A stretch of DNA of 64,000 nucleotides from Moorena bouillonii PNG (GTDB taxonomy: Bacteria; Cyanobacteriota; Cyanobacteriia; Cyanobacteriales; Coleofasciculaceae). Shown here piece after piece: positions 46,437-55,177 of this stretch; within the stretch, counting starts at the first letter, position 1, and the number at the start of each line of letters is the position of its first letter. Below the pieces are notes generated by a model. It made no database searches. It was not told the DNA's origin and saw nothing but the letters and a program-made list of their open reading frames with translations. The DNA is taken from the NCBI RefSeq assembly GCF_001942495.1, contig NZ_MKZS01000001.1:3525131-3589130 (forward strand), in the 5' to 3' direction. Made by a program: the position numbers and the translations under genes.

Positions 46437-46652
46437 AGAAAACTCTTACACTTCTTAATATAATTAATGTTTATTTTACAAAGTATTGAGAAAGTATCGA
46501 GCCACTTGCTTGCCCTCTCCCTTTAGCCGAGGGATCAAAACAACAGACGGGATTTATGCCATTGGTTCATTCAAAACAATAAAACTGCCGAAACAGGGGA
46601 TTATCATCCAAACACCCAAACTACCTAAATACCCTTAAAAAGGTCAACTACC

Positions 46653-49069
46653 GTTAAACTAAGCTGGGAGGTCGCCCTCTCCAACTCGTCTTCAAAACCG
46701 TACTTGTGACTTTCACCACATACGGCTCCTCGTGTCTGAAGTCCTTTGTCATTAGGTACCTTATATAGGGTTTTCATCTAAACTCCTAATGTTGTTTTGA
46801 TGTTTTCTTATTTCCCTATGTATCTCGTCGTGGCAGTGTAGGTGGATTAATTCCATATTTTGGATTTGGTCTTTACCACCTTGACTTAGCGGCTTAACAT
46901 GGTGTACTTCCCAGTCATCTCCTGTTCTGAAGGTTAATCCACAATGGGCGCACTTCCCTTTTTGTTTCTTGAAAAGTTTCCCTTTCTGAGTTACTAATTC
47001 GGGGTGTTTGCTCATTCTGTTCCCCCAGTATGTTAGGTCACCATCATAGATACTGCGGTCTTGCTTCACTTTTACGTATCTGCTGACCTCTATCCATGCG
47101 TGTTTTATCAGGTGTTGTTCATCAGATTTTCTGAAGACCCAGTTATCGTTACCGTGTTCTCCGTCTTTTCTGGTTACTCTTCCCCAATATTTCTTTTTGA
47201 CCCAATCCCAGGATTTGTTTCCGTGTCTGTACTTGCCCCACCTTCTCAGTTTTTGGTACATCAAGTGGTCTAAGTCACCAAATATCTCTTTGCTTATGCC
47301 AGTTTTGTGGTAGTTACACCATCCTCTTATTTTCTGGTTTAGCTTGTTGATTAGGTGTTCCTGGGGGGCTGCTTTGTGTGAGTCTATTAACTTGCACAAG
47401 TCCTCCCAGTGTTCCTTGATGGCTTTCTTTGAAGGTTTTATGAGTGTTTTGTACCCTAGTTTGCTCTGATTTTTTCCCACTTCGTATTGTCTTACGTTGA
47501 ATCCGAGAAAGTCGAATCCATCGTTAGAGTGTACTATTTGAGTTTTTTCAGGCTTTAATTCCAGACCAATGTCATTTAGCCATTCATTTATGACATCCTT
47601 ACATTTTTCGATGTGCTCTTTTGACTTGTGCATTACTACAAAGTCATCGGCATATCTTACAAAGATGAGCCCCCGTCTTTTCTGGGTTTTACTCTTTCTC
47701 TTCTCTACATAGGTTTCGGCGAAGCTTTTCATTTCTTCTTCCATTCCATGTAGGGCTATATTAGCTAGTAAGGGTGAGATGACACCGCCCTGTGGGGTAC
47801 CTGTCTCTGTTTTGGCGAAGGTACCCTTGTCAATTACTCCTGCTTTTAGCCATCCCTTTACTATCCTCCTTAATTTGGGGAAGGTGTCTAGTTTGTTCAG
47901 CAGTTTGGAGTGATTGATTTTGTCGAAGCATTTACTTATGTCGGCATCTAGTACCCATTTGGGTGTTTTTAGTCCGTTAAATATTGCTTCTCGGGCGTCG
48001 AAGGCGTTTCTACCTGGTCTGAAACCATATGAGTTTGGTTCAAATTTTGCTTCCCATTCAGGTTCTAGTGCCATTTTGACTAATGCTTGAATGGCTCTAT
48101 CTTCTATAGTGGGTATTCCTAGTGGCCTCTTTTCGGATTTACCAGGCTTATCAATCCAAACTCTTCTGGTAGGGTCAGGTCTTGTTCCAATGTTTAGGTT
48201 TTTAACCAGCTGTATTCTTCTATGGGCGGTAAGTGCTTTCCTTCCGTCAACCCCAGCTGATTTTTTTCCTTTATTTTGTTGGGTGACCTTTCGGACTGCC
48301 AACATTCGAGCAGTCCATGAACTCATTAGGGTCTTTTGTAAGCGTTTTACTGCTTTGACATCACCACGCTGAGAGGCTCGATATATCCGTTTTTGCAACT
48401 TGAAGAGCACTATTTCCAGCTTTCGCCAATTTGTGCTATTCCATTCCGCCTTTTGGGAAAATCCCTTAGTTTTAGATTTATTCATTGCTACTTACAGCTA
48501 TATCTTCTTCAGTAATCACGTGAGTCTGTCTGCATATCCTAGGCATTACCCTAGGCATTCGCTTTTGACTCAATCCTTCCTTCATAGACCTTGCGGCTAA
48601 CTACCTACTTGGGTTATCGACCTTTATCCCAAGAGAATCTATGAGGTTACTTTGTTCCTGTTAGTTATTGTGTGAGGCTTTTAGGGCGATACTGTCCACC
48701 GGGAGTTTTCTTTTGGGAATCGTTTGGATAACCAATAACATCCAAAACCCTTCTCCGTGACTTTTGTCTGTAGCGTATCAACCTTCATTTCGCTACACGT
48801 ACGTGACGATGGTTCAACCATATCTTCCCTTTCGGTACCCATGAGCCTCCATGCCTGTTACTAACCAAGTCCAAGGTTGACCTAGCTTCACTATTCGACC
48901 CCGCTTTACCAACCAGTTTGTTATTCCTGTGTCAGTAGGGGTAGGGCTTCTACTGGATTCCTCAGCGGTTGGATTTTCACCAACTTAACTAACAAGTTTC
49001 AGATATTTCTATCTGAGGTTAATCCCCCAAATCCTTTTCAGGATAAGGTTTCTAACCAACAAATCGCAC
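46653..49069 (-). mobile_element. Group II intron with maturase gene
   Basis: On the minus strand the 5' end reads GTGCGATTTG (start about 49069), matching the GUGYG rule. The 3' part has a domain V stem-loop (about 46688-46728, GAGCCGTATGTGGTGAAAG, then CAAGTACGGTTTTGAAG) and a short domain VI, with an end near 46653. An intact RT gene is inside. The exact 3' boundary (AY at about 46653) is an estimate. Both flanks are intergenic by eye. Size about 2.4 kb. Confidence 0.8.
46761..48485 (-). CDS. ltrA: Group II intron reverse transcriptase/maturase with HNH endonuclease
   Basis: 574 residues, full length. RT blocks: GVDGRKALTAHR near 92, RPLGIPTIEDRAIQALV (about 138-154), SYGFRPGRNAFDA, TGTPQGGVISPLLANIAL (block 4 region) and the active site FVRYADDFVVMHK (about 276-288). 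A maturase X domain (about 360-450) follows. The C-terminus has an HNH nuclease: CAHCGLTFRTGDDWEVHHVK ... HLHCHDEIH. This set of RT, maturase and HNH is that of intact mobile introns, so the element may be active. Start ATG at 48485. The frame has no stops or shifts. Confidence 0.93.
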   Translation of the reverse strand: MNKSKTKGFSQKAEWNSTNWRKLEIVLFKLQKRIYRASQRGDVKAVKRLQKTLMSSWTARMLAVRKVTQQNKGKKSAGVDGRKALTAHRRIQLVKNLNIGTRPDPTRRVWIDKPGKSEKRPLGIPTIEDRAIQALVKMALEPEWEAKFEPNSYGFRPGRNAFDAREAIFNGLKTPKWVLDADISKCFDKINHSKLLNKLDTFPKLRRIVKGWLKAGVIDKGTFAKTETGTPQGGVISPLLANIALHGMEEEMKSFAETYVEKRKSKTQKRRGLIFVRYADDFVVMHKSKEHIEKCKDVINEWLNDIGLELKPEKTQIVHSNDGFDFLGFNVRQYEVGKNQSKLGYKTLIKPSKKAIKEHWEDLCKLIDSHKAAPQEHLINKLNQKIRGWCNYHKTGISKEIFGDLDHLMYQKLRRWGKYRHGNKSWDWVKKKYWGRVTRKDGEHGNDNWVFRKSDEQHLIKHAWIEVSRYVKVKQDRSIYDGDLTYWGNRMSKHPELVTQKGKLFKKQKGKCAHCGLTFRTGDDWEVHHVKPLSQGGKDQIQNMELIHLHCHDEIHREIRKHQNNIRSLDENPI

Positions 49070-49687
49070 AATGGTAGCATACCCCAACTAAACACTGAGC
49101 TTAAAATCTTTTGGAATTAGCGTCCTGGTAGGGAAACAAGTTACTGTAGCAACAAGGGTTTGATCAGTTCTTGTTAATTTGAACTGTTGTTGATCGGCTC
49201 AGTCACACTAATCACCAAAAATAGGGGGCTCGGGGGATAATCCCCCGTAGCCAACCGTTCGCGCAGCGTGACCGAATGGTCAAGGGTTCAATACCCTTGA
49301 GGTTGGCGTCGAAATCTTTCGGAATAGCCAGTATTTTCTGGTAGAATATATATAACTGAAATGAGCTAAGGCACTCTTAACTTCGGAGAAACGGCTAAGC
49401 CAGTAGGTTAGTATCGGCGAGTGATGCGTAAAACGAAGTATTGGGGCTGTCCGAGAATTGACTCGGTTGTAGAAGCTACAGATGCGAGGAATCCCTCGCA
49501 TCTGTAGAGTAAGCCAGGCTGGAGGTTCGGCGCTTAACCCTTAAATTCAATCAATAACGAGTTTAGGCGCGTTAAGTCTGCTAGGGCTACTGAAACCAAC
49601 ACGCTCTGGGATCCGGGAAAGCCCCCGGCTTCCAACCGTGGGGAAGCTTACAAATATTTCCTACGAATAAGGACGATAAATACCAAA
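49070..49687. ncRNA. Structured, gene-free block, possible transposon-derived RNA/ends
   Basis: Contains a 14-bp perfect hairpin CTACAGATGCGAGG / CCTCGCATCTGTAG (about 49475-49506), a GGGGGATAATCCCCC hairpin near 49228, CAAGGGT/ACCCTTG near 49279, and CCGGGAAAGCCCCCGGCTTCC (49617 on). Sequence such as GCTAAGCCAGTAGGTTAGTA is highly patterned and has no sensible frame. I think it is a relic of an IS200/IS605-type element (3' end plus guide-RNA-like part) but this is inference. Not enough for a named RNA. Confidence 0.35.
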
Positions 49688-50083
49688 ATGCTAGGAATCT
49701 TTCAAAAAAGTCATCTGAGGATTGAAGTCGAAGCACCACAAACTGTTATCCGGGACAGTCTGCTCTATACCGCGCAACTGAACCAGTGGTTGTGGCCAGA
49801 GAATTTATCTTCCAAGTTACCCGAACAGCTCGATTTAGGATTGACCTTTACTTCTTCCATCGGGCCAGTAGCAGTACAACACAAGGTTGAGCTTGTTCAG
49901 CCGAACTGTTTAAGACTGCTCTTGAGTCAGGGAATTGATGGTTATCATGAATGGTATTGGGGAGATGGTTGGGTACAATCTCGCCTAGAAGGGGTGTCTT
50001 TGTTACCGTTGAATTGGGGTCAAACCTTAAGTTTGATGAGGCTACGTCAGTTTCTAGAGCAGCATAGAGCCTCTGACTCCTAA
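49688..50083 (+). CDS. Conserved-looking cyanobacterial protein (131 residues)
   Basis: 131 residues, soluble, no signal peptide. Start ATG at 49688 with AAGGA upstream. Patterns such as VEAPQTVIRDSLLYTAQLNQ, LNQWLWPENLS, LDLGLTFTSSIGPVAVQHKV and YHEWYWGDGWVQSRLEG suggest a START/SRPBCC-like fold (a beta sheet around a helix) as in ligand-binding cyanobacterial proteins; that is a guess from pattern. Its last four bases overlap the stop of the convergent metal regulator. Confidence 0.7.
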   Translation: MLGIFQKSHLRIEVEAPQTVIRDSLLYTAQLNQWLWPENLSSKLPEQLDLGLTFTSSIGPVAVQHKVELVQPNCLRLLLSQGIDGYHEWYWGDGWVQSRLEGVSLLPLNWGQTLSLMRLRQFLEQHRASDS

Positions 50084-50424
50084 CGTAAAAATTGATCTAA
50101 AGCCGCCTTCAACTCCTCAATTTCTACCTCAATGTTGCCCTGCTCAGCGGCTCGACCGATACACTCGCTTAAATGTTCATCAAGGATAATTCGTGCCACT
50201 TTATCCAAAGCCCCTCGAACTGCAGCAATCTGTACCAAAACATCAGGACAGGGGCGACTTTCTTGCACCATAGTTTTAATCCCTCGAATATGCCCCTCGA
50301 TTCGAGACAGGCGATTGATAATTCGCCTCAGAGATTCTTCATCATGAACGTGACCATGAGTATGTTCACTATGGTTGTGATTCAGCTCTTGAGTCAGGGC
50401 ATATTCTCTATCTTTCGAGATCAT
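50080..50424 (-). CDS. CsoR/RcnR/InrS-type metal-sensing repressor
   Basis: 114 residues. Histidine-rich start (NHNHSEHTHGHVHDEE, about 15-30), then the all-helical DUF156 core: RIINRLSRIEGHIRGIKTMV (about 32-51), SRPCPDVLVQIAAVRGALD with the conserved Cys, and the ILDEHLSECIG segment with His and Cys. These residues form the metal site of CsoR/RcnR-like repressors; the His-rich N-terminus is as in cyanobacterial InrS, which senses nickel. Metal identity (Ni or Cu) cannot be fixed. Start ATG at 50424. Its target exporter is not adjacent. Confidence 0.9.
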   Translation of the reverse strand: MISKDREYALTQELNHNHSEHTHGHVHDEESLRRIINRLSRIEGHIRGIKTMVQESRPCPDVLVQIAAVRGALDKVARIILDEHLSECIGRAAEQGNIEVEIEELKAALDQFLR

Positions 50425-50889
50425 AGCGGTTTTATTAGTTTTCTTAGTCCAAGGTTAACCAACTTCCTGGGTATATCATTATTGATAATTATTAAGCTTA
50501 ACTTGTTGGGGTCTCTTGGGCTGAACACCCCTTGAGGTCAAGCTCTCTCACTCCCGATGCTACCCAAGGACGATTTACTCGCCCTGGGGTAGCATCACCT
50601 GGAACTACCCCAGGTACTACTAACGTCATAGAACTAACTCTCACCCATAGCGATTAGATGCTTGTAGCAACTAATCCACAATCCTAAAATATGCCTCGAA
50701 ACCCACTCCTGGCTCTGGGTGGGAGGAATCTCAGGGAGGGTAAACTTGAGTTATGGGTTAACACTAAGGGTCAGCAACCACTGACTACTAACCAATAGCC
50801 AAAGCCAAGTAAATCCCATCGGTTTTAGGTCGTGGGATTGGCTTAGCAATACTATTCCCCAAAATTAACCAGAAGAATACGATAATACT
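50425..50889. promoter_or_regulatory. Divergent region with G/C-tract inverted repeats
   Basis: Between the metal regulator and the Deg protease. Arms GATGCTACCC (50556-50565)/GGGTAGCATC (50587-50596) and CTGGGGTAG (50584-50592)/CTACCCCAG (50605-50613) share GGGTAG, so the two hairpins exclude each other. Also TACCCCAGGTA near 50606. G/C tracts flanked by A/T are seen in CsoR-type operators, so this is a candidate operator; the RNA-switch reading is the alternative. The rest of the stretch has no gene. Confidence 0.35.
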
Positions 50890-52098
50890 ATGTCATCAAC
50901 TAAATTTTCGATTTGGCTTCGCTCAATTAGTAACTATCTCTTAGCTATCTTACTTGGAGTCTTATTGACAGTTGGCGTTTATCGTGTATCTCCCTCCAAG
51001 GCTGCTCCTGTACCCAGCACAGACTCAGTCACTCCGCCACTGATTGCCCAACAACTGCTGATTCCACAGCAAGCTAGTAATAGCAGTTTTGTAACAGCAG
51101 CGGTAAATCGGGTTGGATCAGCAGTGGTGCGCATTGACACCGAGCGCACAGTTTCCAGGCGCGTCGATCCCTTTTTTGATGACCCCTTCTTCCGGCGCTT
51201 TTTCGGTGATGACTTTTCAGCCCAAATTCCCCAAGAAAGACGTTTACAAGGTCAAGGCTCTGGGTTTATTATTGACAACAGTGGCATCCTACTGACCAAT
51301 GCCCATGTTGTGGAAAATGCCGATAAAGTAACCGTTACCCTCAAGGATGGGCGCAAGTTTGATGGTCAAGTCAAGGGTGTGGATGAATTCACCGACTTAG
51401 CTGTTGTCAAAATTAACGGTACTTCCTTACCCATAGCCTCTCTAGGGGATTCCAGTCAAGTTCAGGTTGGAGATTGGGCTATTGCTGTTGGTAACCCCCT
51501 AGGGCTAGATAATACAGTGACTTTGGGAATTGTCAGCACCATAGGACGCTCCAGTGCTCAGGCAGGTATTCCTGACAAGCGACTAGACTTTATTCAAACC
51601 GATGCAGCTATTAATCCTGGAAACTCTGGTGGTCCGTTGTTGAATGCTACAGGGGAAGTTATTGGCATCAACACTGCTATTCGGGCTAATGCTATGGGAA
51701 TTGGTTTTGCTATTCCCATCAACAAAGTCAAAGAGATTTCCAACAAACTAGCCCAAGGACAAAAAGTTGTCCATCCATATATCGGCGTTCGGATGACAAC
51801 CCTAACCCCGGAACTAGCACAAGAAAACAACAATGACCCCAATTCTGTTTTCCTATTACCAGAAGTCAATGGTGTCTTGGTAGTTCAAGTAATGCCGGAT
51901 ACACCAGCTGCTGATGCTGGTATGCGTCGTGGGGACATAATTGTTCAAATTGATGGAAGACCTGTTACTAATGCTACACAACTACAGCGCCTTGTGGAAA
52001 ATAGTGGAGTAAATAAGGTACTAGAAATAAAAGTAAGGCGCGGTAAGCAGACTACTAGCGTGTTTGTCCGCACCGATGCACTAAAAAATCCTACTTAG
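50890..52098 (+). CDS. Deg/HtrA-type serine protease (Hho family)
   Basis: 402 residues. N-terminal helix (about 11-32, signal or anchor). The trypsin-like domain has the triad: His in TNAHVVENADKV, Asp in TDLAVVKI, Ser in GNSGGPLLN. A C-terminal PDZ domain (about 300-395; YIGVRMTTLTPELA, ADAGMRRGDIIVQIDG) binds substrate tails. Such cyanobacterial Deg proteases (HhoA/HhoB/HtrA) act in the periplasm or outside for protein quality control. Which of the three it is cannot be told. Start ATG at 50890. A hairpin and a terminator follow. Confidence 0.94.
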   Translation: MSSTKFSIWLRSISNYLLAILLGVLLTVGVYRVSPSKAAPVPSTDSVTPPLIAQQLLIPQQASNSSFVTAAVNRVGSAVVRIDTERTVSRRVDPFFDDPFFRRFFGDDFSAQIPQERRLQGQGSGFIIDNSGILLTNAHVVENADKVTVTLKDGRKFDGQVKGVDEFTDLAVVKINGTSLPIASLGDSSQVQVGDWAIAVGNPLGLDNTVTLGIVSTIGRSSAQAGIPDKRLDFIQTDAAINPGNSGGPLLNATGEVIGINTAIRANAMGIGFAIPINKVKEISNKLAQGQKVVHPYIGVRMTTLTPELAQENNNDPNSVFLLPEVNGVLVVQVMPDTPAADAGMRRGDIIVQIDGRPVTNATQLQRLVENSGVNKVLEIKVRRGKQTTSVFVRTDALKNPT

Positions 52099-52149
52099 TG
52101 ATTAATCACTAGTCTTTGGAAAGTTACTCCTCCTTGGCAAAGAAGGCTT

Positions 52150-52220
52150 ATCAAAAAAACTTGCAGTTTTTTTGATATTTGCTTTGATACTCCCCATGGC
52201 ACTTATGCCAGGGGATTTTT
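52150..52220 (+). terminator. Rho-independent terminator after the Deg protease
   Basis: TCCCCATGGCA/TGCCAGGGGA (52191-52215; one bulge) with TTTTT after it, 93 bases after the stop. An earlier perfect 12-bp hairpin ATCAAAAAAACT (52150-52161) / AGTTTTTTTGAT (52165-52176) precedes it and may assist. Confidence 0.75.
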
Positions 52221-52293
52221 GAATCAACAGACCTGTGGCAATACGACTTGAGGTGCTTATGCGCTATGGGTTACGTCCCCTTCTTAGGCACTG

Positions 52294-52812
52294 TTAGCTA
52301 CCCATAGCGGATTTGGTAGCAAAGGTGATAATGCCAACACCAACAACAACCAAAAAGAAAGCGAAATATACAAACGTCTTTGAATAGGGTTTGTTTACCA
52401 TTACTTGATCGTTACTACTCTTGTTACTGGTGATAGCTCCTCGAACAGAAAGAAATAGTAAAGGAAGAGAAACAATCATTCCCAATACTTCTATTACAAA
52501 TAGCGCCTGAGGCATTGGGTCTGGCGAGACTGGAAATAGTGTTCCTAAGTCTAAGGCGTACACGATAAAATAGGACATAGCACATAAACTAGACACAATA
52601 AACGCCCACTTCACATCTTTTAATATAAAGTAAACAATCAAAAGTGTGACTATCACTAGGGAAGTTAAAAAGGTATTAAATGCCCCCAATATCAACGGGT
52701 CAATATGAGAGAAACTCCTTGTTTCAATGGAGCCACCAGGAATTAGAGACCCCAACAATCCAAACGATAAAACTAATAGTGCAGATACTAGATTTCTAAT
52801 AGTTATCGTCAT
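52294..52812 (-). CDS. Multi-span membrane protein, unrecognised
   Basis: 172 residues from the ATG at 52812 (GAGGTG just upstream). An open frame to 52857 is not favoured. About five hydrophobic segments: LVSALLVLSFGLLGSLIPG, FLTSLVIVTLLIVYFIL, WAFIVSSLCAMSYFIVYALD, VIEVLGMIVSLPLLFLSVRG and FVYFAFFLVVVGVGIITFA. I recognise no family. Lies ahead of, and on the same strand as, the membrane gene at 52874-53470; it is downstream of that gene (62 bases), so the two may be cotranscribed from the TetR-operator promoter. Confidence 0.65.
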   Translation of the reverse strand: MTITIRNLVSALLVLSFGLLGSLIPGGSIETRSFSHIDPLILGAFNTFLTSLVIVTLLIVYFILKDVKWAFIVSSLCAMSYFIVYALDLGTLFPVSPDPMPQALFVIEVLGMIVSLPLLFLSVRGAITSNKSSNDQVMVNKPYSKTFVYFAFFLVVVGVGIITFATKSAMGS

Positions 52813-52873
52813 TGTAATCACCTCACAACTAAAATTATTCCTGTTAAACACCACCAATCAGTGGCAGCAAATC

Positions 52874-53470
52874 TTATTGCCTTTCCCCAGGGCGATAAGG
52901 GGTTTCCTTAAGCAAATGACTAACCAATATTTTGAGAAAAAACAAAGGCAGAAACCATTCCAGACCAGACATTGGTAGAAATAGATAGCGATCGCCCAAC
53001 AGCCCTAACCCATAAAGCCCTAGCGCTACTGGACGTTGAAGATAGAGGGGAGACCGCAAAATCAAGACTGATGCCCCCAACAGGTAGCTGGAGACACCGA
53101 TAAAGAATCCCCAATCTCCCCCACGAAAGAGCAGCGTTACTAACAAGACATGGATCACATGAACAGACACAAATCCTAAATGCTGCTGCCAACCCTGTTC
53201 CGGTCGGTGATACCAACCCTTAGCCGTGGAAGTGGCATTAGTCAGGACACCCCCCACTAAATCCAGGGCAAGAACAGCGATCAGTCCTAATTGCAACGGG
53301 GTCCACTGTATAGGGAGGGTCAGGGCGTAGGTTGGAGCTGCTACCAAAGCCACCAGCGACGGTACAAATTGTATGAGCAACTCAGCTTGGGTTGCCCCTG
53401 GTCCGGTGAAGCGATCAAGCAAACCTTTGAGACCAGAGCGAGGGGAAGGACAAGTCAGCTCAGAGTGCAT
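52874..53470 (-). CDS. Membrane protein, divergent from TetR regulator
   Basis: 198 residues from the ATG at 53470. A longer frame to 53512 would run into the double palindrome, so the shorter start is preferred. Hydrophobic segments lie near ELLIQFVPSLVALVAAPTYA, LGLIAVLALDLVGGVLT, FVSVHVIHVLLVTLLFRGG, FIGVSSYLLGASVLIL and FLPLFFLKILVSHLL; six or so spans. No family recognised. Next to a divergent TetR-type regulator and its operator, so it is the probable regulated gene, with the gene at 52294-52812 behind it. Confidence 0.7.
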   Translation of the reverse strand: MHSELTCPSPRSGLKGLLDRFTGPGATQAELLIQFVPSLVALVAAPTYALTLPIQWTPLQLGLIAVLALDLVGGVLTNATSTAKGWYHRPEQGWQQHLGFVSVHVIHVLLVTLLFRGGDWGFFIGVSSYLLGASVLILRSPLYLQRPVALGLYGLGLLGDRYLFLPMSGLEWFLPLFFLKILVSHLLKETPYRPGERQ

Positions 53471-53481
53471 TAGCCTAACAT

Positions 53482-53520
53482 CATAACAGTTGTTATATAG
53501 ATTATATAACAACTGTTATG
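53482..53520. promoter_or_regulatory. Tandem palindromic operator for the TetR-type regulator
   Basis: Perfect 18-bp inverted repeat: CATAACAGTTGTTATATA (53482-53499), spacer GAT, and TATATAACAACTGTTATG (53503-53520). Each arm itself contains ATAACA-xx-TGTTAT, a symmetric 14-mer, so two operator sites lie in tandem. The TATATA runs may serve as -10 boxes. The site is 12 bases upstream of the membrane-gene start and about 180 bases before the TetR gene. Confidence 0.8.
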
Positions 53521-53702
53521 AGAAGCTGTCAATAGGCATTGAAACTTTGTTTGTGTCCGACTTTATATCTGGTGTATATCTGGCTTATAGCAGTTGCCAG
53601 GGCAGGCGCGGACATGACAAAAGTCTCAAACCTAAGTAAGCGCAATAGTTTTACTTCTGACTTCTGACTTCTGACTTCTGACTTCTGCTATAGTTTCCTT
53701 TA

Positions 53703-54317
53703 ATGCTCATGTCCCAACAGGATCGCCGCCTTGAAGTTTCTGAAGCCGCCTGGCGAGTTATTGTTCGAGAGGGGTTAGATCGCACCAGTATGCGGGCGAT
53801 CGCCCAAGAGCTGGGTTGCACCACCGGAGTTGTTACTCACCACTTTCGAGATAAGCAGGAGCTTATTCTCTTTGCCCTTAATCAAGTAACTCAGCGTCTG
53901 CAAAAAACGATGCAGGCTGCAACAGAGCACGCTAGGGGAGTCGATCGACTAGTAGAAATGCTATCTGCGTTTTTGCCACTAGACACTGAAAGGCAAGATA
54001 TTCTCAAGGTCTGGGTGGCCTTTTTGGGATATGCCATTGGACGAGAGTCCCTGATGGCTGAGCATAAACAGAGTGCTGCTCAGCTCCGTGAGGTGATTAT
54101 TCAGGAATTGAAAGCTCTACAGTCAGCCAAACTGATTCGAGCTAACATAGAGCCAGAGTTAGAAGCCAACGCCCTGTTAGCCCTAGTCAATGGGGTTAGC
54201 CTCGACTCCCTGATTCAAGCCAAACGCCTTAGCTCTGACCACCAGCAGATTGTCATTCGGCGCTACGTTAACGAGTTACTGTCTACTCATGCTATTTCTG
54301 GCTCTGGTAATCCCTAA
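53703..54317 (+). CDS. TetR/AcrR-family transcriptional regulator
   Basis: 204 residues. N-terminal helix-turn-helix (about 12-58): AAWRVIVREGLDRTSMRAIA, QELGCTTGVVTHHFRDKQEL. The C-terminal helical part (about 70-195) would bind the ligand and dimerise. Divergent from the membrane gene at 52874-53470; the double palindrome between them is its likely operator, so it probably represses that gene and itself. Start ATG at 53703 (another ATG at 53709). Its own upstream has CTTCTGA heptamers (53655-53690). Confidence 0.92.
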   Translation: MLMSQQDRRLEVSEAAWRVIVREGLDRTSMRAIAQELGCTTGVVTHHFRDKQELILFALNQVTQRLQKTMQAATEHARGVDRLVEMLSAFLPLDTERQDILKVWVAFLGYAIGRESLMAEHKQSAAQLREVIIQELKALQSAKLIRANIEPELEANALLALVNGVSLDSLIQAKRLSSDHQQIVIRRYVNELLSTHAISGSGNP

Positions 54318-54386
54318 TCAAGACAAGTTAGTGTTGTCAACAATTGGGGAATTTAACTCTTGTGGATCTTGATTGCTTGGGACTGG

Positions 54387-55177
54387 CTAAACTCCAATCA
54401 GATTACCTCCCAAGTCGATGAAATCACCAAAGATATTGAAAAACTCACCTCCTAGGTCAACGTTATTGATAATTTTGGTGTCTGTGATCTCGACGATGGC
54501 TCCCATACTGATAAACAGACCACCACCATCGCCGGTACCATTGTTGTCACTGTCAGCAATATTACCAGTGATTTTGTTGTTGCGCAAGGTAATGGTATTA
54601 CCACTCTCGACGGAAATGCCCCCGCCATTGACTACTGCCCAGTTACCAGTAATCTGATTGTTGGCCAGCAGCACGTCGTTAGCAGTTCCAATCACATTGA
54701 CACCACCGCCATTGTCTTCTGACAGGTTGTCAATAATCCGGCTATTGAATATCTTTACAACGTTGTTATTTACTTGTCCCCCACTACCAATTAGTATTCC
54801 ATTGTCCTCGTTGTTGCTGATAGTGCTATGAATCACCGTTACATTTTGACCTTCGGCACTTATATCAAGACCCTGGCCTTGATTTTCGCTGAAGATGCTG
54901 TTCCTTACAAATAATTTAGTGTTGTCTCCATCGAGATTGATGCCATCTGAGTTGCTTACGAAGAAGCTACCGAGCACTTTGACATTAGTGTTGTCTCCAT
55001 CGATCTCGATGCCATCATCTGAGTGGCCTACGAAGAAGCTACGAAACACTTCGAGATTATTGTTGTCTGCATCGATCTCGATGCCATCGAATTCGTTTGC
55101 AAAGATGCTATTGATCACAGTGATTTTGCTGTTGTCTGCGTCGGACTCGATCCCATCTGAGGAATTTCCGATTAAGA
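54387..55177 (-). pseudogene. C-terminal half of split beta-helix protein
   Basis: On the minus strand this is the downstream half of a gene split by the IS at 55178-56449. Reading frame from the target duplication: ILIGNSSDGIESDADNSK, then NSIFANEFDGIEID, and SGNTITLRNNKITGNIADSD and so on to the stop at 54387. It consists of right-handed beta-helix repeats (I-x-N-x3-DGI-type). With the N-terminal part at 56450-56900 and one target copy removed it gives a continuous 410-codon frame. Its paralog is at 57995-59341. On its own the half gene lacks its start. Confidence 0.88.

Noticed and set aside
49280-49501. 73-codon minus-strand frame
   Set aside because: Lies in the structured non-coding block and has no ribosome site or recognisable protein pattern.
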